From NCBI GenBank assembly GCA_036429605.1, contig JAVFKD010000016.1:4836001-4900000 (forward strand): a stretch of DNA of 64,000 nt, written 5' to 3'. This document shows, piece after piece, positions 54,808-64,000 of the stretch. The notes beneath the pieces are model-generated. The model made no database searches. It was not told the DNA's origin and was given only the letters and a program-made list of their open reading frames with translations. Position numbers and translations under genes: made by a program. Position 1 is the first letter of the stretch, and every line of letters begins with the position of its first letter. This stretch comes from Cladobotryum mycophilum. Its lineage: Eukaryota; Ascomycota; Sordariomycetes; Hypocreales; Hypocreaceae.

Positions 54808-55281
54808 ATGACACTCCCCGAATCCCTATCTCCAGTTGAGAGTCGCGATCGACTTGCGATTCGCCAGCTAATTGATCGATACGCTCAATGTGCTGACCGT
54901 CGCTTAGCAGAAGAACAAATGGCTCTTTTCACTCACAACGCGCACTTTATGGTCTTTATGGGAGGCCAAGGTCAACCTGTAACCCAAGAGTTACACACGA
55001 GAGAAGACCTACGACCTGTTTTTGAGGCTTTGCGTGCATACACACACACCATGCACTTCAACGGTCACAGCACCATGACAATTGGCGCAGACGGCAATAC
55101 TGCATCGGGCGAGAGTTATTGTATCGCCCATCACATCATTGACAAGGATGGTCAACGGACTGTCTTTGTTGCACATCTTCGGTACCACGATGTTGTGAAG
55201 AAACAAGCTGATGGAGCTTGGCTGTTTGCAGAACGCAAATTATTTCTTGATTGGTCCGAGAGCCGACCTATCAACTCTTGA
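54808..55281 (+). CDS. SnoaL-like (NTF2 superfamily) protein
   Basis: Intact single exon, 157 aa, stop TGA. It starts MTLPESLSPVESRDRLAIRQ and has the SnoaL-like layout: an N-terminal helix IRQLIDRYAQCADRRLAEEQMALF, a FTHNAHFMVFMGG strand, HFNGHSTMTIGADGNTASGESYCIAHHI, and a C-terminal strand pair ending WLFAERKLFLDW. The fold is a cone-shaped alpha+beta barrel used by polyketide cyclases, dehydratases and small hydrolases. His and Asp residues line the expected pocket but the activity cannot be named. It may belong to the nearby oxygenase-amidohydrolase group. Confidence 0.9.
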   Translation: MTLPESLSPVESRDRLAIRQLIDRYAQCADRRLAEEQMALFTHNAHFMVFMGGQGQPVTQELHTREDLRPVFEALRAYTHTMHFNGHSTMTIGADGNTASGESYCIAHHIIDKDGQRTVFVAHLRYHDVVKKQADGAWLFAERKLFLDWSESRPINS

Positions 55282-55627
55282 GCCACGGACGCATATCTTT
55301 ATTGGCGTATAGTCAAATGCCGTGGGCCGTGTTAGGGGAAACCTGACGACAGTTCGTGGTCAAATGAGTCTCCTGCGTGGAACTTGGGGGCAATGGCAAG
55401 CCAGAAGCTGGGATAGAAACATTGAGCCATATTGTATAATAGCCAACATTGTATGGTAGCCAGCTAAGCTTTTGCACCTTGAGATTAAATGAATAAAAGC
55501 AGGATCAAAGTTTGTACCAAGGAGAATAGCTCACTCGATACAAAGCTCTTGCTTACATCCTTCCTGCTCATACAAGTAGAGTCGTTGCGGGGAAGATTTT
55601 AGCAATACATTGGCTTTTTTGCCCCTT
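55282..55627. other. Convergent intergenic region
   Basis: 346 bp between the 3' ends of the SnoaL-like gene and the minus-strand glycoside hydrolase. No gene seen. Confidence 0.4.
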
Positions 55628-57143
55628 CTACTGGAATACTTCCCATGCATAAGCGCTCGTGTTTACCGACAGCAAGACTGGAATTACCAGCTGGTTGCCT
55701 TCAAAGGAAATGGTGCTGATACCATGATCAATTGGCCCGTCTACTCTTCCGCGAAGGCCAGCGTATGGAAATTCTTTCGTTTGAACATGAACTGTTCCAT
55801 GGCTGTTGAAGCCGAAATCAGCCATACCATTGACGTTGATTATATATGAGCCAGTGCGCGTATGGGCAGAGCCAAGGATGCGTACACGATCGCTAGCAGT
55901 GGCGTACAAATCAAAATAACCGTCGCTAGAGGCAGCCGTGGCTATCCGGTTTCCAGTCATGTCAGTGCCGTAGTACTTATAAACCTGCCACTCTCCGGCC
56001 GGAAAGTACCCGTTGTCTCCCGATTTACCAATGAGATCAGTCATGAAATCATGCAGAGCATCGCCCCCAGTCCATATAGACCGCAGTCCGTGGATATTGT
56101 TTCTCTCAAAACGCGCCATGAGCCAAGCCGAGCTGGCTGGAACTTGCTCCTCGGGAGACTAATTTGTCAGCTTGTCATCAAATCCATAGTATAATTGCGT
56201 CCAATTTCTTACACCGTATTCATTAATATTGATGGGCCGTGATGGAAGACCATGTTTCTGAAGGAGCTGTTCAAAAACACCTCGCGAGGAGGTGATATCG
56301 TCGCCACCGGCGCCACCCGACTGCCGGATCAGGTGCCAGCAATAAACATCAGGGACTATTCCATAAGACGCAATCATGCTGAGCCAATCATTCCACCAGA
56401 CACTATTTGGATCCGGCTGCCCTGTAAAGGTCGGCCCAAAGATTTGTGCCTCGGGTATGATGCTCCTAATTCTGTGTTAATTTGGGCGTGCATGTCAGTA
56501 GTCAGCTGTGCAACCAACCTAAGCCTGGAGTGCGTTCGCGAGTACATGTCCATAAACTGACTTCGATCCCGAAGCCAGAAGCCTCCGCCATCAGCTTCAT
56601 TCCAAATGTCCACCTTGATACCGGTTGTCATGTTATTGGCGCGCATATCATGGACAGCCTGGTCAAGGAAGCTATCCCACGCACCCCAGTCCCCGTTGTC
56701 GCCAGGAAAAGGGTCAGCTTTGGACTCGGACCCATCAGCTCCCCACAAGTCGTGTAAGAGAATGATAAACTCAGCACCAAATTGGCGGCAGGTATTGTAA
56801 TTGGAGAGCATAGAAGCAAACCGAGGCTGGGCATTATTAGCTAGTGGTTCAGTTGACGGTCTCCCAAGCCTACCCGATATTCCTCAACGCCGTGCATGTA
56901 GCCCTTGGCTGGAAGCTGTGCTCCCCCAGCCCTGCCATAATTAAAGCCAATGTCGCTATAAAAGTGTGCGGGAATCTGGTTTGGTGTGTCGGGAATGCCG
57001 TACAAGAAGCCGGACGCAAAGTGTTGTGGTTCCCCTTGCAATTGACTCAGATTAACGGCGGCTGTCTGTGATGACTGTTGCGGGACGTTTAGAGTGGAAG
57101 CCACCCCTGCTATCCAGGCAACGAGAAGCAATTGAGTCATCAT
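55628..57143 (-). CDS. Secreted clan-A glycoside hydrolase (GH39-like), four exons
   Basis: Exons 57143-56874, 56826-56519, 56465-56213 and 56158-55628 (TAG) give 453 aa. The start MMTQLLLVAWIAGVAS is a signal peptide. The TIM-barrel part has FLYGIPDTPNQIPAHFYSDIG, IILLHDLWGADG, KVDIWNEADGGGFW with the likely acid/base Glu 167, and ININEYG with the likely nucleophile Glu 275. A beta-rich C-terminal domain follows. The Asn-Glu and Glu spacing fits clan GH-A; GH39-like is my best guess and the substrate is unknown. Introns are 47-54 nt; intron 3 (56212-56159) removes an apparent in-frame TAG. The gene appears intact and is probably exported to act on plant or fungal polysaccharide. Confidence 0.85.
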
Positions 57144-58179
57144 CGTGATAGAGTCCAGTGGGTTATTCAGAAAATGAGGAGACACATGACGGTCTTTGAT
57201 GAGTCTTATATACCTAGGCGTGAAAGAAAACAATATGATTAATAATATACATGCAGGTGAGGGAGTTGCTGCGAAGTATTTTAAGAGATAGAGATGTGAT
57301 CACCGCAAGGTGCCGAATTTGTGCCCGAGATCCGCACAGGAAAGTCAACACTCCCTAAATGATCCACGTACTGAGACTCATCTATTGCAGGGATGGAATT
57401 TGTACCATCAAGATGCCTTTGCAAATGTGCCTGAAATGGCAAGATACATTTAGGCTATAACTCGACAAGAACGCAAACTCCGAGACGCAATCTCACGATC
57501 AAACTAATGAGAGCTCTGGAAAGGTGGAGCCTATTACCCCTCCCGACATCCGGCGGGGTGGTACTTGGTCAATTGCTACTTGGAGGTTGTTTTATGCTGA
57601 GGCGAGTAAAGCAGCTTTTTAAACGAACGGCTAAAGACAACGCCCGTGTCTTTAATACTTCCTGCTCTATTAGGCATCCTTATTGTCTCAACACCGTTTT
57701 CAGAGTTAGATTCGGAAAAAACCCACACAGAGTTCTAAGCTAACAATTTGAATGCTGGTAATGAAACAAATCCTTTATGCTTGACACTATGCTCGGGTTG
57801 TCTCAAGTTTCCCTTGGTGCCCATATTAGTGTTAGCAGAAATAGACATTGCCTAACGCAGAAACTTTCTTTCCCAAGTCAGTGTATTATTGACCTTTCAC
57901 TATACAGACACATGGATTCACTCTTTTGGGATGCTCATCATAATAGGGGGTAATATTCTCTGACGGACGATAAGGTCTAACACTGGCTAAGAGCTCTGGC
58001 ACTCTTAAACTTTACACTGTATTTCAGGCGACTACACAACGCGTTAAAGATATATACCAAAATAAAATAGATCGTTAACTCGCACGTCTACGCAAGACTA
58101 TATAGGCGGGCATTCCACATTATAAGACTGTCCCTGGGCCTAGCGACGCCAAGACTATAGAAGGTTGTTTTAAAGATTG
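57144..58179. other. Intergenic region, no gene seen
   Basis: Upstream region of the glycoside hydrolase passing into increasingly AT-rich repeat DNA. A 78-codon frame at 57507-57743 has no family features. Confidence 0.4.
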
Positions 58180-60088
58180 ATCCAGTAGAGGCAAATAAAA
58201 AAATCTATGTAATAATAGCTTTAATATAACTAACTACTTATGCTCCTGTAGGAGGCCTACTATATAACTATAATCACTATATAATATAGTAATAAGTATA
58301 AATACTCTTAATTAATTACTATAATCTAACAGATATAATTTATTCTACGTTATCGGCTCTTCTTTTTATTCATCTGGCTTATTTTCTTTTCATTTTTAGA
58401 TCTATTTTATATTCAAGCTTCTAGCGCGACATATAAGCAAGAAACTACTTTATTCAGGTTTCCTACTCTATAGTGAACTAGGTATGGAATTAAGCCGAGT
58501 ATAGCTACTAGAAAATGTCTTTAATCATCTTATCCTACTACTTAAGCTATTAGGTAAGGTTAATAAAAACACTATTACCTTAACCTAAAAGCTTAAAAAA
58601 CGATTATAAAATGCGTATATAGCCTTTTGCTTAATAAAAAATACTCAAGTTTAGGACTATTTAATAGGCTCTTTAATTACTATACAAAAAGTCTATTAAA
58701 AATAGCTTTTTAGGGAGAAAATACTTACTATATTTAACCTACTAGTAAAAAATAATATTAATATTTAACTAGTCTTCCACATCGCGTAACAAAACGCTAC
58801 TCTCTTTATCTATAAGAATATTAAATATACACTCTTTTAATATTATCCTCGCACATAGTATTTCTATAAAAGTAATTATTTTAATTATTAACTATATACC
58901 TTTAAACCATAGGACTAGAAATATGGTTTTTAAGGCGTTTAAAACCTCTGTTTTAGCCCCTATAGTTCTTAAGGCAAATAATACTCTACGTTAGGATTTC
59001 TTTAGCCGCGCGGTTATTATCTTTATAATAGATTTTATTATAAAGTCTTTTTAAAAAAACTTATTTAAATTTCTTAAATAAGCTAGTATATAATCTTTTA
59101 ATTGTTTTATTACTTATGGATATAAAAAAATATATCTATAATTAAAGTACACAATAGCTCTAGCTCTGTGTTTATTAATAAAATACTTATATTACGTTTT
59201 AAAAGTATAGAGAGTTTTATATAAGTTTATAAAATCTAAAAAAAATAAGAGATAATATTATTTTATATAATACTAAGATTTTATAAAAAAAATCACTATA
59301 CTAGCTTATTTTTTATATAGCCTTACAACAAATCCTTTTTATAAGATTCAGTAACAGTAGCATTAACTAATAGTATTTCAAACTCATAATATACATAATT
59401 CTTTCTCTGTTTTTAAACAAATCTATTAGTTTTTTATATCCTAAAAAAACCTTTATTATAAATCAAGCTTTACCACTGTCTAGCAAAACTAGAGTTTAAA
59501 AGATCATAAACAATAGCACTATTATAATCAGTATATAATAGGCTATTTAAAAACAGGCGAAGTTTCTTTAAAGACACTATTAATAATACTTAGAAATATA
59601 TTACTAATATATAAAATAAGTATAAAAGGTATATTAACTGACCTATCCCTCGCCTTCTAACCTAAATTCACGATAAAAACTTAAAGTTAATGCTAATAAA
59701 TAACAGTAAAATACTAAAACATCTATTTATATAAAAAACAAAAAATTCATATAAAAAAACTATAATAGGCTTACTATAATTAATAAAAGGAATAATATCT
59801 TAAATTAATAATTTTATAACTTATTACTTAGCCCTTATTAGCCATAAGAGTAAAGCTATAATAATCTTAAGTAAGACCGCCTTTATTAACTTTTAAATAA
59901 AATATAAAAAACTATTATAAGCTATTATAAACTAAATATCTATAGCCAAAAACATATATAATAATAAGTTATAGTTAATAAGTTAATATTTTTTTAATAT
60001 ATTTAAACTATATATTATAATAGATAAGGCGGTTATAAAAGTATACTTTTTTCTTTAAAATTACTATTATATTTTTATTGTAGAGGTA
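58180..60088. repeat. AT-rich RIP-eroded repeat block
   Basis: Nearly 2 kb made mostly of A and T with dense TpA and no open frame, like the eroded pogo and hAT remnants elsewhere. It is probably one or more old transposons; I could not match it to a family by eye. It ends at the TA (60087-60088) that flanks the intact pogo element. Confidence 0.6.
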
Positions 60089-60133
60089 ACGTAATCCATA
60101 AGCGAGTGGTACACACAAGCGAGTGGTGCACCC
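60089..60133. repeat. Left terminal inverted repeat of pogo copy 2
   Basis: Starts ACGTAATCC after a TA and contains the doubled AAGCGAGTGGT word. It mirrors 61929-61972 with about one mismatch in the part I compared. Confidence 0.88.
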
Positions 60134-60397
60134 CACCTAGTACACCATTTAGAAGAAAATAAAACCAACTCTTCGTAGCTTTTTTCTACGCCCTTCTATT
60201 AAAAATATATTAAATAATTATTATAATAGTATTAGATAAAGATGTACCTTTCTTACCTTCTTAAATTTCTTTACAGGTTCGTATATTATGGCCAGTCTTG
60301 CTGCACTTGCTACAGCGCGGAGCTTTCGTACGAGCAGACCCTCCTTGCCGTCTCTCTTGCTCTAGTTGCTCATTTATATCCCTTTGATCCAATTGAT

Positions 60398-61873
60398 CTA
60401 TTCCTTCTTGAATAGTAAATGTGCCTCCAAGTCGTATGCGAGTTTTTTTGCTCTGCGGCGCTTGCTTAATGCCTCATTTGCTGCACGAAGTTCAGAGACC
60501 TCTTCGCGTAAAAATGCCACTTGATGCATAATTGCCGTTGCTCCCTTTGTAAATTGGTCAATCGCATTTAACATTGAAGTTGGAGAGCTATCTTGATGAG
60601 CGGCAATACAATTCTTTATATGCTCTGACTGTGAGTTAGCCTCGTGTGCGTTTTTTGGTGTTTTTGAGACCCAAGGCTGTACGGGCTTAGGCAGCGTTTT
60701 TGGAGGTGTTAATGTTCGTAATTCTATATCAAGCATCGAAAGAACCCTCTGTGGATTAAATGGTAATAGACCAGCTCCTGAAAAACCTCCTGTAATATTC
60801 TTCTCGTTGATTGTAGCAAAGAATGTCGTATGAAAAGCACAGAGGAAGTCAACCTTGCTGATGTGCGTAATATGCATACGCATTAACTTCTCAATTTGCC
60901 GACCGTATGCCTGCTTCAATGGCCCAAAACAACCAACATCCAATGGCTGAAGGATATGCGAGGAATGCGGAGGCATACAGACTGTAATAATCTTATGCTC
61001 CTTGCAATAGAGCTCAAATGCCGTTGAGTGGTGGCTCTCGTGGCCATCAAGGATAAGCATTCGATAGATCCCTTTTGTACGAGAAGCTGTATGACGATCA
61101 AAATGCTTAATCCAATCTAAGCCAACCTCATTGGTAGTCCAGCCATTCTCTGTTGTTGCAATACGCCAATCTGCTGGAAGATTACACTCTCGATACCAAT
61201 TCTCAAGATGGTATTGTGCAGCAAGGATAATGAGTGGTGGTATTGCCCAGCCCATTGCATTGACGCCTTGGATTACAGTTGCCCACTCCCGATTGCCAGG
61301 CTGGGATAATTTCGTCTTTTTAAGGCCTTCTGAAGTCGTAACCACCATGCCTGGAAAGATAATACCCATCATGAAGCCAGTCTCATCAAAGTTATAGAGA
61401 TCATCATCAAGGACCCCATATTTGGCCTTTATATTCCGTACAAGTGCAAACCAATTGCTTATAAGCTTTGGATCTTCACATTGAGCTCTTTGATAGTCGT
61501 ATTTGCGAGCCCAGCGTGTACGGAGCTTTGGCTGGCGTTTAACGAAGTTTGATGCCCAGTTTTTGCCAACTGGTGGCGCGTCGCGTACGCGCAGTAGATG
61601 ATTGGCCATTTCTTCAACACCACGCAATCTAGGAGGAAATGATCTTGCAGATAGATCAATTATATGCTCAACTATAGCCTCTTCTTCTGATTTTGTAAGA
61701 TTCATTGAATTGGCTCTTGTATCGCATCTTGATGGTGTACCAGCGCGACGCCGACTAAGAGTCATACAACTAACATTGTAGATTTTTGCTACAGCTCTAA
61801 GACTTAAATTTGGGTCTTTTTGAAGAGATTGAAGGGCAAGAGAGATCCTATTCTCATTTGAAAGTGTTGCCAT
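60398..61873 (-). CDS. pogo/Fot1-type DDE transposase
   Basis: A single intact frame of 491 aa. An N-terminal Psq/CENP-B-like helix-turn-helix (MATLSNENRISLALQSLQKD through SLRAVAKIYNVSCMTLSRR) is followed by a second HTH (about residues 60-125, with WASNFVKRQPKLRTRWARK). The DDE_1 catalytic domain has Asp 163 in NFDETGF, Asp 276 in LILDGHESHHS and Asp 312 in LQPLDVGCFGPLK. The last spacing is 35 residues, typical of the pogo group. The C-terminus has a short coiled coil (VAFLREEVSELRAANEALS) and a basic stretch. The protein would bind the terminal repeats and cut and paste the element into TA sites. Stop TAG. Confidence 0.95.
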   Translation of the reverse strand: MATLSNENRISLALQSLQKDPNLSLRAVAKIYNVSCMTLSRRRAGTPSRCDTRANSMNLTKSEEEAIVEHIIDLSARSFPPRLRGVEEMANHLLRVRDAPPVGKNWASNFVKRQPKLRTRWARKYDYQRAQCEDPKLISNWFALVRNIKAKYGVLDDDLYNFDETGFMMGIIFPGMVVTTSEGLKKTKLSQPGNREWATVIQGVNAMGWAIPPLIILAAQYHLENWYRECNLPADWRIATTENGWTTNEVGLDWIKHFDRHTASRTKGIYRMLILDGHESHHSTAFELYCKEHKIITVCMPPHSSHILQPLDVGCFGPLKQAYGRQIEKLMRMHITHISKVDFLCAFHTTFFATINEKNITGGFSGAGLLPFNPQRVLSMLDIELRTLTPPKTLPKPVQPWVSKTPKNAHEANSQSEHIKNCIAAHQDSSPTSMLNAIDQFTKGATAIMHQVAFLREEVSELRAANEALSKRRRAKKLAYDLEAHLLFKKE

Positions 61874-61928
61874 AATAGATGGTAGAGGAATTTAATGTAT
61901 AGTGATAGAGGTAGATATGGCTATTAAG

Positions 61929-61972
61929 GGTGTACCACTCGCTTGTGTGTACCACTCGCTTATGGATTACGT
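61929..61972. repeat. Right terminal inverted repeat of pogo copy 2
   Basis: Ends GGATTACGT before a TA. It carries two ACCACTCGCTT words, the complement of the left end. Confidence 0.88.
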
Positions 61973-62189
61973 TATTTAATTTACTTTATCTACATACTAA
62001 AATAAATATAAATTATTTTTTTAAAATTTAATATTATTTAACTAGCTAAATTAAATTAAATAATAAAAAATCTGGTATTATTTTTAATAGGCTTTATAAA
62101 ACGTTTATATTTTCTATATAATATATTTACTAAACTAAATAAAGAAGAAATATAATATCTTTTACTTTTAAAATTAATAAAACCTTTAA
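61973..62189. other. AT-rich spacer between two pogo copies
   Basis: Short, AT-rich, no open frame. Contains the TA duplications of both neighbours. Confidence 0.5.
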
Positions 62190-64000
62190 TATAATCCACA
62201 AGCGAGCGGACCATATAAGCGAGCGGACCACTTATTTAGATTAGAATAAAACCATTTTCTTATAGCCCTTTTTTTATACCTATATTAAAAAAATACTAAA
62301 TAACTATTATACTAATAATAAAATAAGAAATATCCTTTTTATTTTATTATATTTCTTTATAAGTTCGTATATTATAGCCTATCTTACTATACTTACTATA
62401 ACACGTAGCCTTTATACAAGACCCTTCTTACTGCTTTTCTTGCTTTATCTATATATTTATATCCCTTTAATCTAATTAACCTATCTTTTCTTTAATAGTA
62501 AGAGCGCCTCTAAGTCATATATATGCTATTTTGCTTTATAGTATTTACTTATGGCCTTATTTACTGTATAAAGGTCTTAGACTTTTATACGTAAAAGTAT
62601 TACTTAATATATTATTACTATTACTTTTTTTATAAATTAGTTAATTATATTTAATATTATAATTAAAGAGTTATTTTAGTAAGCGGTAATATAATTCTTT
62701 ATATACTTTAATTATAAATTAGTCTTATGTGTGTTTTTTAGTGTTTTTGAGACTTAAGGCTATATAGGCCTAATCAGTGTTTTTAGAGGTATTGATGTTC
62801 GTAATTCTATATAAAACTTTAAAAGAATACTCTATAGATTAAATAGTAATAGACTAAATCCTAAAAAGCCTCCTTTAATATTCTTTTTATTAATTATAAT
62901 AAAAAACGCTATATAAAAGGCATAGAGAAAATCAAGTTTATTAATATATGTGATATATATACGCATTAGTTTCTTAATTTACTGATTATATACTTGCTTT
63001 AATGGCCTAAAATAACTAATATCTAATGGTTAAAGCAAATATAAGGAATAAGAAAGTATATAAACTATAATAATCTTATATTTCTTATAATAGAGCTTAA
63101 ATACTATTAAATAGTGGTTCTTATAGCTATTAAGGATAAGCATTTAATAAATCTCTTTTATATAAGAAGTTATATAATAATTAAAATACTTAATCTAATC
63201 TAAGCTAATCTTATTAATAGTTTAACTATTTTTTATTATTATAATATACTAATTTACTAAAAGATTATACTTTTAATACTAATTCTTAAAATAGTATTAT
63301 ATAATAAAAATAATAAATAATAGTATTACCTAACCTATTATATTAATGCCTTAGATTATAGTTATTTACTTTTAGTTACTAGACTAAAATAATTTAGCCT
63401 TTATAAAGCCTTTTAAAATCATAACGACTATACCTAGAAAAATAATACCTATTATAAAACTAGTCTTATTAAAATTATAGAAATTATTATTAAAGACCTT
63501 ATATTTAACTTTTATATTCTATATAAAAGTAAACTAATTACTAATAAGTTTTAGATCTTTATATTTAGCTTTTTAATAATTATATTTATAAGCCTAGTGT
63601 ATACGGAGCTTTAGCTAGCGTTTAATAAAATTTAATACCTAATTTTTACTAACTAATAGTATATTATATACGTATAGTAGATAATTAGTTATTTTTTTAA
63701 TATTAAATAATCTAAGTAAAAATAATTGTATAAATAAATTAATTATATATTTAATTATAGCCTTTTTTTCTAATTTTATAAGATTTATTAAATTAATAAT
63801 TATATTACATTATAAAGATATACTAATATAATACTAAAAAATTATTATATAATTAATATTATAGATTTTAGCTATAACTCTAAGACTTAAATTTAGGTTT
63901 TGTTTAAAAGCTTAAAAGGTAAACAGTACCTTACTTTTATTTAAAGATTTTATTATAAAAGATTATAAAGGAATTTAATATATAGATGTAAAGGTAAATA
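62190..64000 (-). mobile_element. RIP-eroded pogo-type transposon copy 3, cut by the window end
   Basis: The left terminal repeat (62190 onward: ATATAATCCACAAGCGAGCG, with the doubled AAGCGAGCGGACC) is a diverged version of copy 2. The body follows copy 2 colinearly (for example ACGGAGCTTTAGCTAGCGTTT near 63608 against ACGGAGCTTTGGCTGGCGTTT near 61529) with C and G largely changed to T and A. No open transposase frame remains. The window stops close to where the transposase start should be, so the right end is missing. Confidence 0.85.

Larger units (their letters stand above)
60089..61972 (-). mobile_element. Intact pogo/Fot1-type DNA transposon (copy 2)
   Basis: An 1,884-bp element flanked by TA on both sides. 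Its terminal inverted repeats (left 60089-60133, right 61929-61972) begin ACGTAATCCATAAGCGAGTG and are nearly identical to each other. Each contains two copies of AAGCGAGTGGT. It encodes one uninterrupted transposase on the minus strand. Unlike the copies at 4452 and 62190 it shows little sign of RIP, so it is the youngest of the three and possibly still mobile. Confidence 0.92.

Noticed and set aside
56159..56213. Apparent premature TAG in the glycoside hydrolase gene after NINEYG
   Set aside because: A 54-nt intron (GTAAGA ... GCTGACAAATTAG) explains it; the joined sequence reads NEYGSPEEQ.
1..64000. CRISPR arrays, bacterial operons or phage genes
   Set aside because: No regularly spaced short repeats and no prokaryotic gene organisation. 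Introns and gene families are eukaryotic.

Overview
The window looks like nuclear DNA of a filamentous ascomycete (Pezizomycotina). Genes carry short introns of about 45-95 nt with GT...AG ends and CTAAC/CTGAC-type branch points. The gene content is typical of the group: a fused psi-factor-producing oxygenase, a HET-domain protein, a DUF2235 protein, a hybrid histidine kinase, an AsaB/CmcJ-like oxygenase and pogo/Fot1-type transposons. Long AT-rich blocks are transposon copies eroded by C-to-T change, as expected from repeat-induced point mutation (RIP). I cannot name the genus.

Layout. 0.2-3.8 kb: a fungal polytopic membrane protein (-) and a PAQR/haemolysin-III receptor-like gene (+). 4.45-13.4 kb: an old RIP-eroded pogo-type transposon split by a younger Ty3/gypsy chromovirus (gypsy-1) with identical 174-bp LTRs and an AATAT target duplication. 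13.7-38.2 kb: a gene-bearing stretch with profilin, a ppo-type fatty-acid oxygenase, a DUF2235 protein, tRNA-Phe, a tRNA-like locus, a HET-domain gene, a small membrane protein, a broken hybrid histidine kinase, an unknown low-complexity protein, a PhnB-like VOC protein and an ELO-type elongase. 38.67-47.2 kb: an eroded hAT-like element (8-bp target duplication) split by a second chromovirus (gypsy-2, minus strand, identical 202-bp LTRs, ATTAA target duplication). 49.5-57.1 kb: an accessory group of a 2OG-Fe(II) oxygenase, an AsaB/CmcJ-like oxygenase, an M20 amidohydrolase, a SnoaL-like protein and a secreted glycoside hydrolase. 58-64 kb: eroded AT-rich repeats, one intact pogo element with an open 491-aa transposase, and a third, eroded pogo copy running off the end.

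The most unusual observation is that both chromoviruses carry a multi-exon gene in antisense orientation between pol and the 3' LTR (about 448 codons in five exons in gypsy-1, 197 aa in seven exons in gypsy-2). The two predicted proteins share a six-cysteine pattern, C-x2-C-x(23-25)-C-x(9-10)-C-x2-C-x6-C, the words CLR and DW after the first pair, and a phase-0 intron two codons after the last cysteine. They look like homologous accessory genes kept in two different retroelement lineages. Introns in that orientation would not be spliced from the sense genomic RNA, so they can survive retrotransposition.

A second pattern concerns sequence quality. Five separate reading-frame breaks (PAQR gene, ppo, histidine kinase, gypsy-2 gag, gypsy-2 pol) each lie on a run of exactly five G or C, and one extra base restores the frame in every case. 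That points to homopolymer under-calling or a shared slippage process. By contrast, every internal stop that I could not explain by splicing is TAG and fits a C-to-T change at CpA, as RIP would give.
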